Source: an uncultured Eubacteriales bacterium
GTDB taxonomy: Bacteria > Bacillota > Clostridia > Oscillospirales > CAG-272
Direction of reading: 5' to 3'
Length of the DNA stretch: 52,610 nt
NCBI GenBank assembly: GCA_900545935.1
Contig: URAP01000012.1
Location: forward strand, 1-52,610
Position numbers and translations under genes: made by a program. Under the pieces are notes generated by a model. The model saw nothing but the letters and a program-made list of their open reading frames with translations, ran no database searches and was not told where the DNA came from. Positions 6,327 to 14,354 of the stretch are shown here, in pieces (within the stretch, counting starts at the first letter, position 1; every line of letters starts with the position of its first letter).

Positions 6327-7427
6327 TTATGACTGTCGGCGTATGATGCCTCCGCCTATGACATAATCTCCGTCGTAGAATACCACAGCCTGACCGGGAG
6401 TTACGGCACGCTGCGGCTCGTCAAAGCATACATGTACCGCCCCGTCGCCGGTCGGCGCGACGGTCGCGGGCTGCTCGGCATGGCGGTAGCGCAGCTTTGC
6501 CGTTACGCGCAGCGGTCGGTCGAGCGTATCGAATGGGATAAAATTTACATTGTCTGCGTCGAGCTCACGGGAATACAGCTCGCTGTTGCGGGAGAGATAT
6601 ACGCGGTTCTCCTCCGGGCTTATACGGCTGACGTACAGCGGTTCGGGCAGCGACAGCCCGAGACCGCGCCGCTGACCGACTGTATAGCCGATAATACCTC
6701 GATGCGTGCCGACGGTGCTGCCGTCGGGCGCGATAAAATCCCCGCACGGGTAGCTCTTTCCGGTACGCGATGTGATGAAGTCGGTATAGCGCCCGCTCGG
6801 AACAAAGCATATATCCTGCGAATCTCCGCGCTGCGAGACCGACAGTCCCGCTGCTGACGCAAGCTCGCGTACCTGTGCTTTGCTCAGCTCGCCGAGAGGG
6901 AAGAGGATATGCGACAGCCTGTGCTGATCGAGTAAGCAGAGCATATAGCTCTGATCCTTGCTGCGGTCGGACGCACGGCGAAGAAGATATCGGTCTCCGC
7001 TGCGCTCTATCCGTGCGTAGTGCCCGGTGGCGAGCATGTTCGCGCCGTCGCCCTGCACATGCTCGAGCAGCGCGCCGAATTTGATCACTTTGTTGCAGAG
7101 CACGCATGGGCACGGCGTTTCGCCGTGCTCGTACGCCGATACAAAGTCGGCGATGACGGTCTCCTCAAACCGCTCGGAGAGATCGACCGCTGTATGGCGC
7201 AGCCCTATCGCATCTGCGACTGCGCGCGCGTCGGAAATATCACGCTCTGCTTGTGCTTCGCGTTCGCTCTCGCCGGGGCGGCAGAGCTTCATTGTCGTGC
7301 CGAAGCAGTTATATCCCTGCTCCCGCAGCAGCAGCGCCGCGACGGCGGAATCCACCCCGCCGCTCATTGCCACGGCAACTGTCGGAGCTGCGGGGGAGGC
7401 AGGGCTTTTTGATACATTGTTAACCAT
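6327..7427 (-). CDS. mnmA: tRNA-specific 2-thiouridylase MnmA
   Basis: A 366-residue protein, the usual family length. It thiolates U34 of tRNAs for Lys, Glu and Gln, using ATP and sulfur relayed from a cysteine desulfurase. Visible features: the PP-loop AMSGGVDSAV (SGGVDS at 22-27), the nucleophilic cysteine in CVLCNKVIKFG (C111), the tRNA-binding core GHYARI, and the second catalytic cysteine in SQDICFVPSG (C207). The C-terminal half shows the family segments YTVGQRRGLGL and the beta-barrel end (AVVFYDGDYVIGGGII). Start at 7427 has AAGGAAG upstream. A two-component pair lies 69 bases upstream on the same strand; no IscS-type desulfurase is in the window. Confidence 0.97.
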   Translation of the reverse strand: MVNNVSKSPASPAAPTVAVAMSGGVDSAVAALLLREQGYNCFGTTMKLCRPGESEREAQAERDISDARAVADAIGLRHTAVDLSERFEETVIADFVSAYEHGETPCPCVLCNKVIKFGALLEHVQGDGANMLATGHYARIERSGDRYLLRRASDRSKDQSYMLCLLDQHRLSHILFPLGELSKAQVRELASAAGLSVSQRGDSQDICFVPSGRYTDFITSRTGKSYPCGDFIAPDGSTVGTHRGIIGYTVGQRRGLGLSLPEPLYVSRISPEENRVYLSRNSELYSRELDADNVNFIPFDTLDRPLRVTAKLRYRHAEQPATVAPTGDGAVHVCFDEPQRAVTPGQAVVFYDGDYVIGGGIIRRQS

Positions 7428-7496
7428 ACTTACTTCCTTATGTTTTGTTAAATGTGCCGCTCGCGGGATTCGGTTCGGCTGCTTTTTAATATTGCT

Positions 7497-8834
7497 CTAT
7501 GCTTTATTTTCCGCTGCCGGAAAGCTGACCGTAATCACGGTACCGACACCCTCGGTGCTGTCGACGGATATCTCTGCGCCGTGAAAGCCCGCGCCGTGCT
7601 TGACTATCGACAGTCCGAGACCCGTGCCGTCTATCGCCTTTGATCGTCCCTTATCGGCGCGGAAGAAGCGCTCGAATATCCTATCCTGAACCGAGGCGGG
7701 TATTCCTATTCCGGTATCGCGGACGCGCAGTGTCGGCTTGCCGTGCTCTGCGTGCAGCGATACGGTCACGCTGCCGCCGGGACGGTTGTATTTTATGGCG
7801 TTGTCCGTAAGATTATATACTATCTCCTCGAGGATGCCGCGGTTGCCGCGCACGGTCAGCGGCTCGGTCTCGACCGAGAGCGTGACGCATGCATCCTGCG
7901 CTATACGCTCGAGGCGCGAAGCGGTGCTGCGGACGACCTCACCGAGGTCGATAGGCTCGGTATCGTACGGTATCTCGCCGCTGTCGAGCCGCGAGAGGCG
8001 GATTATGTCGCCGACGAGAGTTATCAGACGCGATGCCTCGGAGTGTATCTTTTCGGCAAAATGCCGCGCGTCGTCGCCGGTCGCCATTCCGCTCGCTATC
8101 AGCTCGGCAAAGCCGGAAATGGAGGTGAGCGGCGTTTTCAGCTCGTGCGAAATATTGGCGGTAAACTCGCGCCGCAGAGCCTCGCGGTGCTCCTTTTCCG
8201 TCTCATCGAGCATGAGGATTATCGCACCGGTTATTCCCGCATCGGTCTTGATGGGGCTGCCGAGCATGCGGTAAAAGCGCCCGTCGGCATTTCGCTCGGA
8301 TTCGCACCTTGTACCGCCGAGTGCGCGGGCAAGCAGCTCTCTCAGCGCCTGATCCTCCGGCAGCGAGAGCACGCTCCGATAGCTGCGCTCGGTATTCGCG
8401 CCGAGTATCTCGAGAGCGCGGTCGTTATGCGACAGTATATCTCCGCGATGATTTACTATCAGGATGCCCTCCTGCATATGAGATATCGCTTCGTCAAGCT
8501 CGGCCTTTTTCAGCCCGAGCTCGCGCAGCCTTGCCGCCGCTCTGCCGCCTTGATTTTTCATCTTTGTGATAAGCGGTGACAGCTCGCGGTAGGTAGGTCT
8601 GCTTTCGGGAGACTTCGGGTCGATGGAATTGATCCGCCGGGAAATGATCTCGCCGGAAAAGCGCGAAACTATCGCTGCGGGGATCAGTGCAGAGAGCAGC
8701 AATACGATGCATGGCAGCCATACGCGCATAAACTGTGTGTCGGGTGTGAGCGGAGCGATCAGCAGTACGGCAACGGCAATGCCGGAGAGCAGCAGCGATG
8801 AGAGGAGGACCGAAATAAACAGATGCTTTTTCAT
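7497..8834 (-). CDS. Sensor histidine kinase, PhoR-like
   Basis: A 445-residue membrane kinase. Two transmembrane segments (residues ~7-27 and ~38-56) enclose only a very short extracellular loop, so it may sense membrane or internal signals or depend on a partner. A PAS-like domain spans ~115-215. The phospho-acceptor H-box is NISHELKTPLTSI (H230), followed by N-box NLTDNAIKYN, G1 DTGIGI, F-box FFRADKGRS and G2 GTGLGLSIV, so all catalytic motifs are intact. It follows the response regulator by 4 bases and is co-transcribed with it. The architecture (2 TM, PAS, HisKA, HATPase) matches PhoR/PhoR-like phosphate sensors, but no phosphate transport genes are nearby, so the stimulus is uncertain. 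Confidence 0.92.
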   Translation of the reverse strand: MKKHLFISVLLSSLLLSGIAVAVLLIAPLTPDTQFMRVWLPCIVLLLSALIPAAIVSRFSGEIISRRINSIDPKSPESRPTYRELSPLITKMKNQGGRAAARLRELGLKKAELDEAISHMQEGILIVNHRGDILSHNDRALEILGANTERSYRSVLSLPEDQALRELLARALGGTRCESERNADGRFYRMLGSPIKTDAGITGAIILMLDETEKEHREALRREFTANISHELKTPLTSISGFAELIASGMATGDDARHFAEKIHSEASRLITLVGDIIRLSRLDSGEIPYDTEPIDLGEVVRSTASRLERIAQDACVTLSVETEPLTVRGNRGILEEIVYNLTDNAIKYNRPGGSVTVSLHAEHGKPTLRVRDTGIGIPASVQDRIFERFFRADKGRSKAIDGTGLGLSIVKHGAGFHGAEISVDSTEGVGTVITVSFPAAENKA

Positions 8835-8838
8835 GCCG

Positions 8839-9510
8839 TCACCTATTTATCTTATAGCCTACGCCGCGTACCGTCTCTATTACCGAGCCGAACTCGCCGA
8901 GCTTCTGCCGCAGAGTGCGTACATGTACATCCACCGTTCTTGTTCCGCCCTCGAAGGAGTAGCCCCATATGCGGTCGAGGATAGTGTCGCGGCGCAGTAC
9001 CGTTCCTCTGTTTTCGAGCAGCAGGGCGAGCAGCTCGAATTCCTTATAGGTCAGCACGACCTCTGCGCCTCCTGCCGTTATCGTGCGGTCGGAGAGGGAG
9101 AGGACTATATCGCCTGCCTCGAGACGGTCGGACGGTGCGGGCTGCGGTGAGGCGCGGCGGAGCAAGGCACGTACGCGCGCGAGTGTTTCCATCACACCGA
9201 AAGGCTTTGTTATGTAGTCGTCTGCCCCGGCATCAAGCGCAGTTACCTTGTCAAATTCGCTGTCTCGTGCGGTGAGCATTATTACCGGAACGGAGGAGGT
9301 CGCGGGATCGCGGCGCAGACGGGTGAGTATCGACATACCGTCCTCCTCCGGCAGCATTACGTCGAGCAGGACGAGGGTCGGGCACTCTGCGGCAACAGCT
9401 GCGCCGAATTCGTGCGGTGTGGAAAAGCCGCGCGCCTCGAGACCCGAACGGCAGAGCGAGTATTCGAGCAGCTCACGTATCGAATCGTCGTCCTCAAGGA
9501 TGTATATCAT
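8839..9510 (-). CDS. OmpR/PhoB-family response regulator
   Basis: A 223-residue protein. The receiver domain (1-120) has the acidic pocket EDDD, the phospho-accepting Asp in VLLDVML (D50), the switch Thr in IMLTARD and Lys in YITKPFG (K102). The winged-helix DNA-binding domain (~128-221) shows LTYKEFELLALLLENRGTVL, then RTVDVHVRTLRQKLG and the terminal VRGVGYKI, all typical of the PhoB/OmpR class. It sits directly upstream of its kinase. Direct repeats of TGTACCTA and ATGATAAC in the short region upstream may be autoregulatory sites. Target genes are not known from the sequence; PhoB/PhoP-like is the nearest subfamily by eye. Confidence 0.93.
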   Translation of the reverse strand: MIYILEDDDSIRELLEYSLCRSGLEARGFSTPHEFGAAVAAECPTLVLLDVMLPEEDGMSILTRLRRDPATSSVPVIMLTARDSEFDKVTALDAGADDYITKPFGVMETLARVRALLRRASPQPAPSDRLEAGDIVLSLSDRTITAGGAEVVLTYKEFELLALLLENRGTVLRRDTILDRIWGYSFEGGTRTVDVHVRTLRQKLGEFGSVIETVRGVGYKINR

Positions 9511-9599
9511 TGTACCTAACCTTGGCTTTCATGAGTGAAAGTTTCCTTTCTTTATGATAACGTGGCATATGATAACTACGGTATACCTACGATGTGTAC

Positions 9600-10466
9600 C
9601 TACCGCTCGGACGTGTCGCTCGATTCGGTATAAATATGCAAAATTACGAGTTCCGGGCGATTAAATATACGCGGGGGAAAGGAGTGATTTGTCAGTCCGC
9701 GCGATATGACGAATCTGCCGTCGTGTACGCCGGAGGTATAGCGAGGAAAGAAGCCCTGACCGGGGGCGTAGAGACCGTGTCCGAACAGCCGTATCTGTCC
9801 GCCGTGCGCATGCCCCGCACAGATTATTCCGGTGTCGCAGTCGCGCAGGTAGCGGCGATAGTATTCGGGATGGTGACAGAGCAGCAGCTTTGCACCTCCC
9901 TCTGCCGAAAACTCGGCGATATAGTCCACCGTTTTCTGCGGCAGCTCCGCGCGGGCGCGCGGTGTAAACAGCAGCTCGGCAAGCGATGTCCCGCAGCGCT
10001 CTCCGTTCTCGTATGAGGCGGACGGAACTCCGCCTATGCATAGCTGTGTGCCGCGCACCGAAAAGCGCTCTGTCGACAGGTCGACGCAGTGTATCCCCGC
10101 CTCTGCAAGACCGTCGGTCTGCTCGCGGCTGAGCGCCCGCTCGTGGTTGCCGACGGAGAAGAAAACAGGTGCGACCGCAGCAAGCCGCGCAAGCATCCGA
10201 ACGCCGTCGGGGTGCCCGGGGCGCTTGTTTTCTATCGCATCTCCCGGCACGAGTATCAGATCGGGGGCAGCCTCTGCTGCCGCCTCTGCAAGGTCGTCTA
10301 TTATTCGCCCGTGCGTATCGCTGATCAGTGCCGCGCATATCGGTTCGGCACCGCCGGCGCGTGCGCAGCGCCGGCTTTCAGCGCGTCTTGCTTCGCAGTG
10401 GGCGCCGCTCGGGCTGCAGTGAGCGGTCAGACTGTATTCGGTTACGGTAAAGGCTCTTTTCTTCAT
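9600..10466 (-). CDS. Calcineurin-like metallophosphoesterase, YkuE-like
   Basis: A 288-residue protein with the complete dinuclear-metal motif set in order: SDTHGR (D-x-H), GDAIEN, GNHERA, CHHPEY and GHAHGGQIRLFG. The terminal GHAHGGQ with a following prolines-and-phenylalanine segment resembles the YkuE/UDP-diacylglucosamine-pyrophosphatase-like branch. The first ~40 residues are Arg/Ala-rich and do not form a clear signal peptide, so location is uncertain; some relatives are membrane associated. It precedes the two-component pair on the same strand, 89 bases from the regulator. Hydrolysis of a phosphoester or pyrophosphate is secure; the substrate is not. Confidence 0.88.
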   Translation of the reverse strand: MKKRAFTVTEYSLTAHCSPSGAHCEARRAESRRCARAGGAEPICAALISDTHGRIIDDLAEAAAEAAPDLILVPGDAIENKRPGHPDGVRMLARLAAVAPVFFSVGNHERALSREQTDGLAEAGIHCVDLSTERFSVRGTQLCIGGVPSASYENGERCGTSLAELLFTPRARAELPQKTVDYIAEFSAEGGAKLLLCHHPEYYRRYLRDCDTGIICAGHAHGGQIRLFGHGLYAPGQGFFPRYTSGVHDGRFVISRGLTNHSFPPRIFNRPELVILHIYTESSDTSER

Positions 10467-10494
10467 TTATATGCCGCTCCTTTTTTCTGCATGT

Positions 10495-10523
10495 ATTTTA
10501 TCACATTTTGCGGCCTTTTACAA
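10495..10523 (-). promoter_or_regulatory. Promoter of the metallophosphoesterase gene
   Basis: On the minus strand TTGTAA (10518-10523) and TAAAAT (10495-10500) are 17 bases apart, with TG one base before the -10. It ends 29 bases before the ATG at 10466. Confidence 0.65.
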
Positions 10524-10775
10524 GAGCCAGTTTCCCGCGTGTGTCCCGCCGTGTGCTGCGCAGACGCTTTGCGCTTCATCCGTGGATATCGTCCGTCGGG
10601 CATATGCCGCGCCCCCACATATCGGCTTTGTAATGTTCCGGCTATGCATACATTATATGAAAAACGAATATCGGCAATGCATTACGTTTATCACTGCGAT
10701 TCGGTGGCGGCGGAATTTGTGCATTGTCGTTAATTAGACGGTGAAAAACGGTGTTTTTTTATATCTAATAGTCTA
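10524..10775. other. Intergenic region between divergent metallophosphoesterase and argG promoters
   Basis: No gene seen. Two isolated ARG-type half sites (TATGCAT at 10643-10649 and AATGCAT near 10676) lie upstream of the argG promoter and could be weak auxiliary ArgR contacts. Confidence 0.4.
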
Positions 10776-10804
10776 TTGACATTTGCGGGATGCGGATGTA
10801 TAAT
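10776..10804 (+). promoter_or_regulatory. Promoter of argG
   Basis: Perfect TTGACA (10776-10781) and perfect TATAAT (10799-10804) with a 17-base spacer. A strong sigma-A promoter directly abutting the ARG box. Confidence 0.9.
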
Positions 10805-10805
10805 T

Positions 10806-10823
10806 TATGCATAAAAATACAAA
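10806..10823 (+). promoter_or_regulatory. ARG box (ArgR/AhrC operator) at the argG transcription start
   Basis: TATGCATAAAAATACAAA fits every defined position of the 18-base ARG-box consensus TNTGNATWWWWATNCANA. It begins 2 bases past the -10 box and therefore covers the start of transcription, where arginine-bound ArgR would block initiation. No argR gene is in the window. Confidence 0.75.
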
Positions 10824-10887
10824 GCATACACAAACCGACGGCGGAACGCCGAGCGCTCCGTGCACGGGCGAAAGGATGGTATATAAA

Positions 10888-12123
10888 ATGGAAACAGCGG
10901 CAAAGGTCAAAAAGGCAGATATCAAGAAGGTTGTTCTTGCATATTCGGGCGGACTTGATACATCTATCATTATTCCGTGGCTGAAGGAGAACTACAACAA
11001 TTGCGAGGTCATCGCGGTCTCGGGTAACGTCGGTCAGGCAGACGAGCTTGACGGTCTGGAGGAGAAGGCACTCAAGACCGGTGCCTCCAAGCTCTATGTC
11101 CTCGATCTTACCGACGACTATGTTGACAACTACATCATTCCTACCATGAAGGCGGGCGCGGTATACGAGGAGTATCTGCTCGGTACCAGCCATGCACGTC
11201 CCTGCATCGCGAAGGCGCTTGTCGATATTGCAAAGAAGGAGGGCGCGGACGCCATCTGCCACGGCTGCACGGGTAAGGGCAACGATCAGGTACGCTTCGA
11301 GCTTGCCGTTAAGTACTTTGCACCTAATATGCCTATCATCGCTCCCTGGCGTGAGTGGAGCATCAAGTCCCGCGAGGAGGAGATAGAGTACGCAGAGGCG
11401 CACAATGTGCCGCTGAAGATAAACCGCGAGACCAACTACTCCAAGGACAAGAACCTCTGGCACCTCTCTCACGAGGGGCTCGATCTTGAGGATACCGGCA
11501 ACGAGCCGCAGTATGAGAAGAAGGGCTTTCTTGAGATGGGGGTTTCTCCCATCGACGCACCTGATGCTCCTACCTATGTAACTCTCGAGTTTGAGAAGGG
11601 CATTCCGGTAGCACTCGACGGCGAGAAGATGAGCGCAAAGAACATTATTCTCGCGCTCAACAAGATCGGCGGTGCAAACGGCATCGGCATTATCGACATC
11701 GTAGAGAACCGTCTTGTGGGCATGAAGTGCCGCGGCGTGTACGAGACTCCCGGCGGAGCTATCCTCTATAAGGCTCACTCGGTGCTTGAGTCGCTCTGCC
11801 TCGACAAGCTCACCATGCACGAGAAGCAGAAGCTCTCTGTCACCTTCGCAGAGCTTGTGTATAACGGACTTTGGTTCTCGCCGCTGCGTGAGGCACTCTC
11901 CGCATTCGTTGATAAGACTCAGGAGCGCGTCACCGGCAAGGTTAAGCTCAAGCTCTATAAGGGCAATATGATCAATGCAGGTGCATGGAGCGATAATTCG
12001 CTGTACAGCGAGGAGATAGCTACCTTCGGTGAGTCTGACTACGACCAGACCGACGCAACGGGCTTCATCAACCTCTTCGGCCTGCCTACCAAGGTGCAGG
12101 CAATCGTCGACGGCAACGGCTGA
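10888..12123 (+). CDS. argG: Argininosuccinate synthase
   Basis: A 411-residue protein from ATG 10888, chosen over an upstream in-frame start because AAAGGATGG is correctly spaced and homology begins at AAKVKKADIKKVVLAYSGG. It joins citrulline and aspartate using ATP to make argininosuccinate, the penultimate step of arginine synthesis. The N-type PP-loop AYSGGLDTS is at 18-26; other family segments include GNVGQADEL, TSHARPCIAK, HGCTGKGNDQVRFE and GLDLEDTGNEP. The strong promoter and ARG box upstream indicate repression by arginine. argH follows after a 505-base spacer containing large inverted repeats, so the two may be separately or conditionally co-transcribed. Confidence 0.98.
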   Translation: METAAKVKKADIKKVVLAYSGGLDTSIIIPWLKENYNNCEVIAVSGNVGQADELDGLEEKALKTGASKLYVLDLTDDYVDNYIIPTMKAGAVYEEYLLGTSHARPCIAKALVDIAKKEGADAICHGCTGKGNDQVRFELAVKYFAPNMPIIAPWREWSIKSREEEIEYAEAHNVPLKINRETNYSKDKNLWHLSHEGLDLEDTGNEPQYEKKGFLEMGVSPIDAPDAPTYVTLEFEKGIPVALDGEKMSAKNIILALNKIGGANGIGIIDIVENRLVGMKCRGVYETPGGAILYKAHSVLESLCLDKLTMHEKQKLSVTFAELVYNGLWFSPLREALSAFVDKTQERVTGKVKLKLYKGNMINAGAWSDNSLYSEEIATFGESDYDQTDATGFINLFGLPTKVQAIVDGNG

Positions 12124-12150
12124 TTGGCGTCGCTAAAACCGTCCGGAACG

Positions 12151-12256
12151 AAAAAGCGGATATAAGTCTTTTTATTGAAAAATAAGCAAGATTTTTAGAA
12201 AAAAGAAGATAAAATCCTAACGGATTTTTCCGAAGAATTTTTAATATCCGCTTTTT
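12151..12256. terminator. Large inverted repeat with nested hairpin after argG, probable terminator
   Basis: AAAAAGCGGATAT (12151-12163) and its exact complement (12244-12256) enclose an AT-rich loop that itself contains AAAATCC-taac-GGATTTTTC (12211-12229). The nested hairpin followed by T residues could terminate argG transcripts; the outer 13-base-pair stem may regulate it. Confidence 0.5.
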
Positions 12257-12263
12257 CTGCGTC

Positions 12264-12311
12264 CGATTTCGTCCCGCGACGTACGATTGTACGCCTTGCG
12301 GAACGAAATCG
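12264..12311. other. Second inverted repeat between argG and argH
   Basis: A 14-base arm CGATTTCGTCCCGC (12264-12277) pairs at 13 of 14 positions with 12298-12311, with GTAC-gatt-GTAC nested in the loop. No T-tract follows. Confidence 0.6.
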
Positions 12312-12426
12312 AACACTCCAAACGGTTTTAGTTGCCGCCTTTTCGGTGAGGCTGAAAGAGCGCAGACCGAGAATTCGGGGTTGTGGTTGCGGATTTGACA
12401 TTTTCGGCGCTGACGGGTATTATATA

Positions 12427-12446
12427 CGTATCCCCGACGGGATACG
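12427..12446. other. Perfect 8-bp hairpin upstream of argH
   Basis: CGTATCCC and GGGATACG flank a CGAC loop. It lies 180 bases before argH. It could be an operator or a leader stem-loop; nothing decides. Confidence 0.45.
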
Positions 12447-12628
12447 ATAAGGTGAGATTTTATCTATTGTTAAACTGGGAGCGGTGCTGTCGGAAATTCG
12501 TTTTTCGGCGGCACCGTGCTTCTCGGTTTTACGGGCGGTGATATCAGGCATCAGCCCGACACAGTAGAATTCCAAGACAAAAATATTTAAAAAGGGAGCT
12601 TTCGCCGAGCGGGAGCGATGGTCGAAAA

Positions 12629-14032
12629 ATGGCTGAGAATAAACACAGTGCAAAGATGTGGGCGGGCGTTACAAGCGGTATCACAAGCTCGCTTGCGGAT
12701 GATTTTAATTCGTCGATAGGCTTTGACAGCCGTATGTACAAGCAGGATATCGGCGGCAGTATTGCCCATGCGGCTATGCTCGCCTCCTCCGGGATTATAA
12801 CGGTTGAGGAAGCCGAGGCTATCACAGCGGGACTTGAGGGCATTCTCCGCGACCTCGAGAGCGGAGCGCTCGAGATAGACCCGGGCTGCGAGGATATCCA
12901 CATGTTTGTGGAGGCGGAGCTTACCTTACGCATCGGCGCTGCGGGAAAGAAGCTGCATACCGCACGCAGCAGAAACGATCAGGTCGCACTCGACATACGC
13001 CTTTATCTGCGCGAGCGGATAGGCGAGCTTATATCGCTCGCGGCGGAGCTTGCGTCTGCCGTTACCGACAAGGCGGAGCAGTACAAGGGTACTGTCATGC
13101 CGGGCTATACCCATCTTCAGCGCGCACAGCCGATAACCTTCGGGCATCAGCTTATGGCATATGTATTCATGCTGCTGCGCGATATCTCCCGCCTGCGTGA
13201 CTGCCGCGAGCGCATGAATGTTTCTCCTATCGGCTCCTGCGCTCTTGCGGGGACGACCTACCCGACGAACCGCCGCTATGAGGCGGAGCTGCTCGGCTTT
13301 TCCTCGGTCTGCCCGAACTCGATAGACGGCGTTTCCGACCGCGATTTTTCGCTTGAGCTGCTATCGGATATCTCTATTATGATGATGCATCTTTCCCGCT
13401 TTTCCGAGGAGATCATTCTCTGGTCGAGCTGGGAATTCGGCTTTGTGCATCTCAGCGACGCATTTACGACCGGCTCTTCCATCATGCCGCAGAAGAAGAA
13501 TCCGGATATGGCGGAGCTCGTGCGCGGTAAGACGGGCAGGGTATACGGTGATATGATCTCGCTCTTTACTACTCTCAAGGGACTTCCGCTTGCATATAAT
13601 AAGGATATGCAGGAGGATAAGGAATGTGTATTCGATGCTGTCGATACTGCGGTCATGTGCCTTAAGGTTTTCAGCGGAATGATAGAGGGAATGCAGGCAA
13701 ATCCCGAGCGGATGAAAAAGGCGGCTCAGACCGGCTTTATCAACGCGACCGACCTCGCCGATTATCTTGTCGGACGCGGTCTGCCGTTCCGTGAGGCATA
13801 CAAGAAGTCCGGAGAGCTTGTAGCTCTCTGCACGCGCCTCGGCACCGTTCTTGATGAGCTGCCTCTCGAGGAGTACAAAAAGGCAAGCGGGCTGTTCGAG
13901 TCGGATGTCTATGACGCTATCGATCTCGATGCGTGCGTTGCCCGCAGAACGAGCGAGGGCGGGACCGCACCCGAGCAGGTAGCTGCGCAGATAGCCTCGG
14001 CAAGAGAGCAGATATCGAAGCTGCGTGCATAA
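12629..14032 (+). CDS. argH: Argininosuccinate lyase
   Basis: A 467-residue protein of normal length that splits argininosuccinate into arginine and fumarate, completing arginine synthesis after ArgG. It belongs to the fumarase/aspartase superfamily: the signature loop GSSIMPQKKNPD at 282-293 carries the catalytic serine, and the other conserved segments are HTARSRNDQVALD (110-122) and GYTHLQRAQPIT (159-170). The cytosolic homotetramer is the expected form. GGGAG lies about 12 bases upstream of the ATG. A 505-base spacer rich in inverted repeats separates it from argG; no separate consensus promoter could be identified with confidence. Confidence 0.98.
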   Translation: MAENKHSAKMWAGVTSGITSSLADDFNSSIGFDSRMYKQDIGGSIAHAAMLASSGIITVEEAEAITAGLEGILRDLESGALEIDPGCEDIHMFVEAELTLRIGAAGKKLHTARSRNDQVALDIRLYLRERIGELISLAAELASAVTDKAEQYKGTVMPGYTHLQRAQPITFGHQLMAYVFMLLRDISRLRDCRERMNVSPIGSCALAGTTYPTNRRYEAELLGFSSVCPNSIDGVSDRDFSLELLSDISIMMMHLSRFSEEIILWSSWEFGFVHLSDAFTTGSSIMPQKKNPDMAELVRGKTGRVYGDMISLFTTLKGLPLAYNKDMQEDKECVFDAVDTAVMCLKVFSGMIEGMQANPERMKKAAQTGFINATDLADYLVGRGLPFREAYKKSGELVALCTRLGTVLDELPLEEYKKASGLFESDVYDAIDLDACVARRTSEGGTAPEQVAAQIASAREQISKLRA

Positions 14033-14229
14033 TGCAGGATCTCGTGATCGACACCCGTTATCTGTTATAAAGTCATCGCGGCGGCGTGCTTCGTGTCTGC
14101 ACATGACATATGTTGGCGTATTTTCCGAACACAGGGCGCGGATGCTCGAGCTAAATATCTTCTCAGTGCCTTATTTGGCATCATGAAAGAACAAACCCCA
14201 AACTTTTTCTTAAAAAACTAATAATACTA
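14033..14229. other. Intergenic region after argH with no recognised feature
   Basis: No gene, tRNA or clear terminator is visible between the argH stop and the promoter of the dockerin gene. Confidence 0.5.
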
Positions 14230-14257
14230 TTGCTTTTTTAATGCGCGTGTGTATAAT
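14230..14257 (+). promoter_or_regulatory. Promoter of the transglutaminase-dockerin gene
   Basis: TTGCTT (14230-14235) and perfect TATAAT (14252-14257) with a 16-base spacer, giving a leader of about 90 bases. Confidence 0.65.
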
Positions 14258-14354
14258 ATGTATAGTCATTTTCGGACGCGGTGCGGTGTATGCCGTACTG
14301 CGTTTGATGTGTTATAAATAACATTAATTGCTGTGCCGACACGGAGGTACCCTC

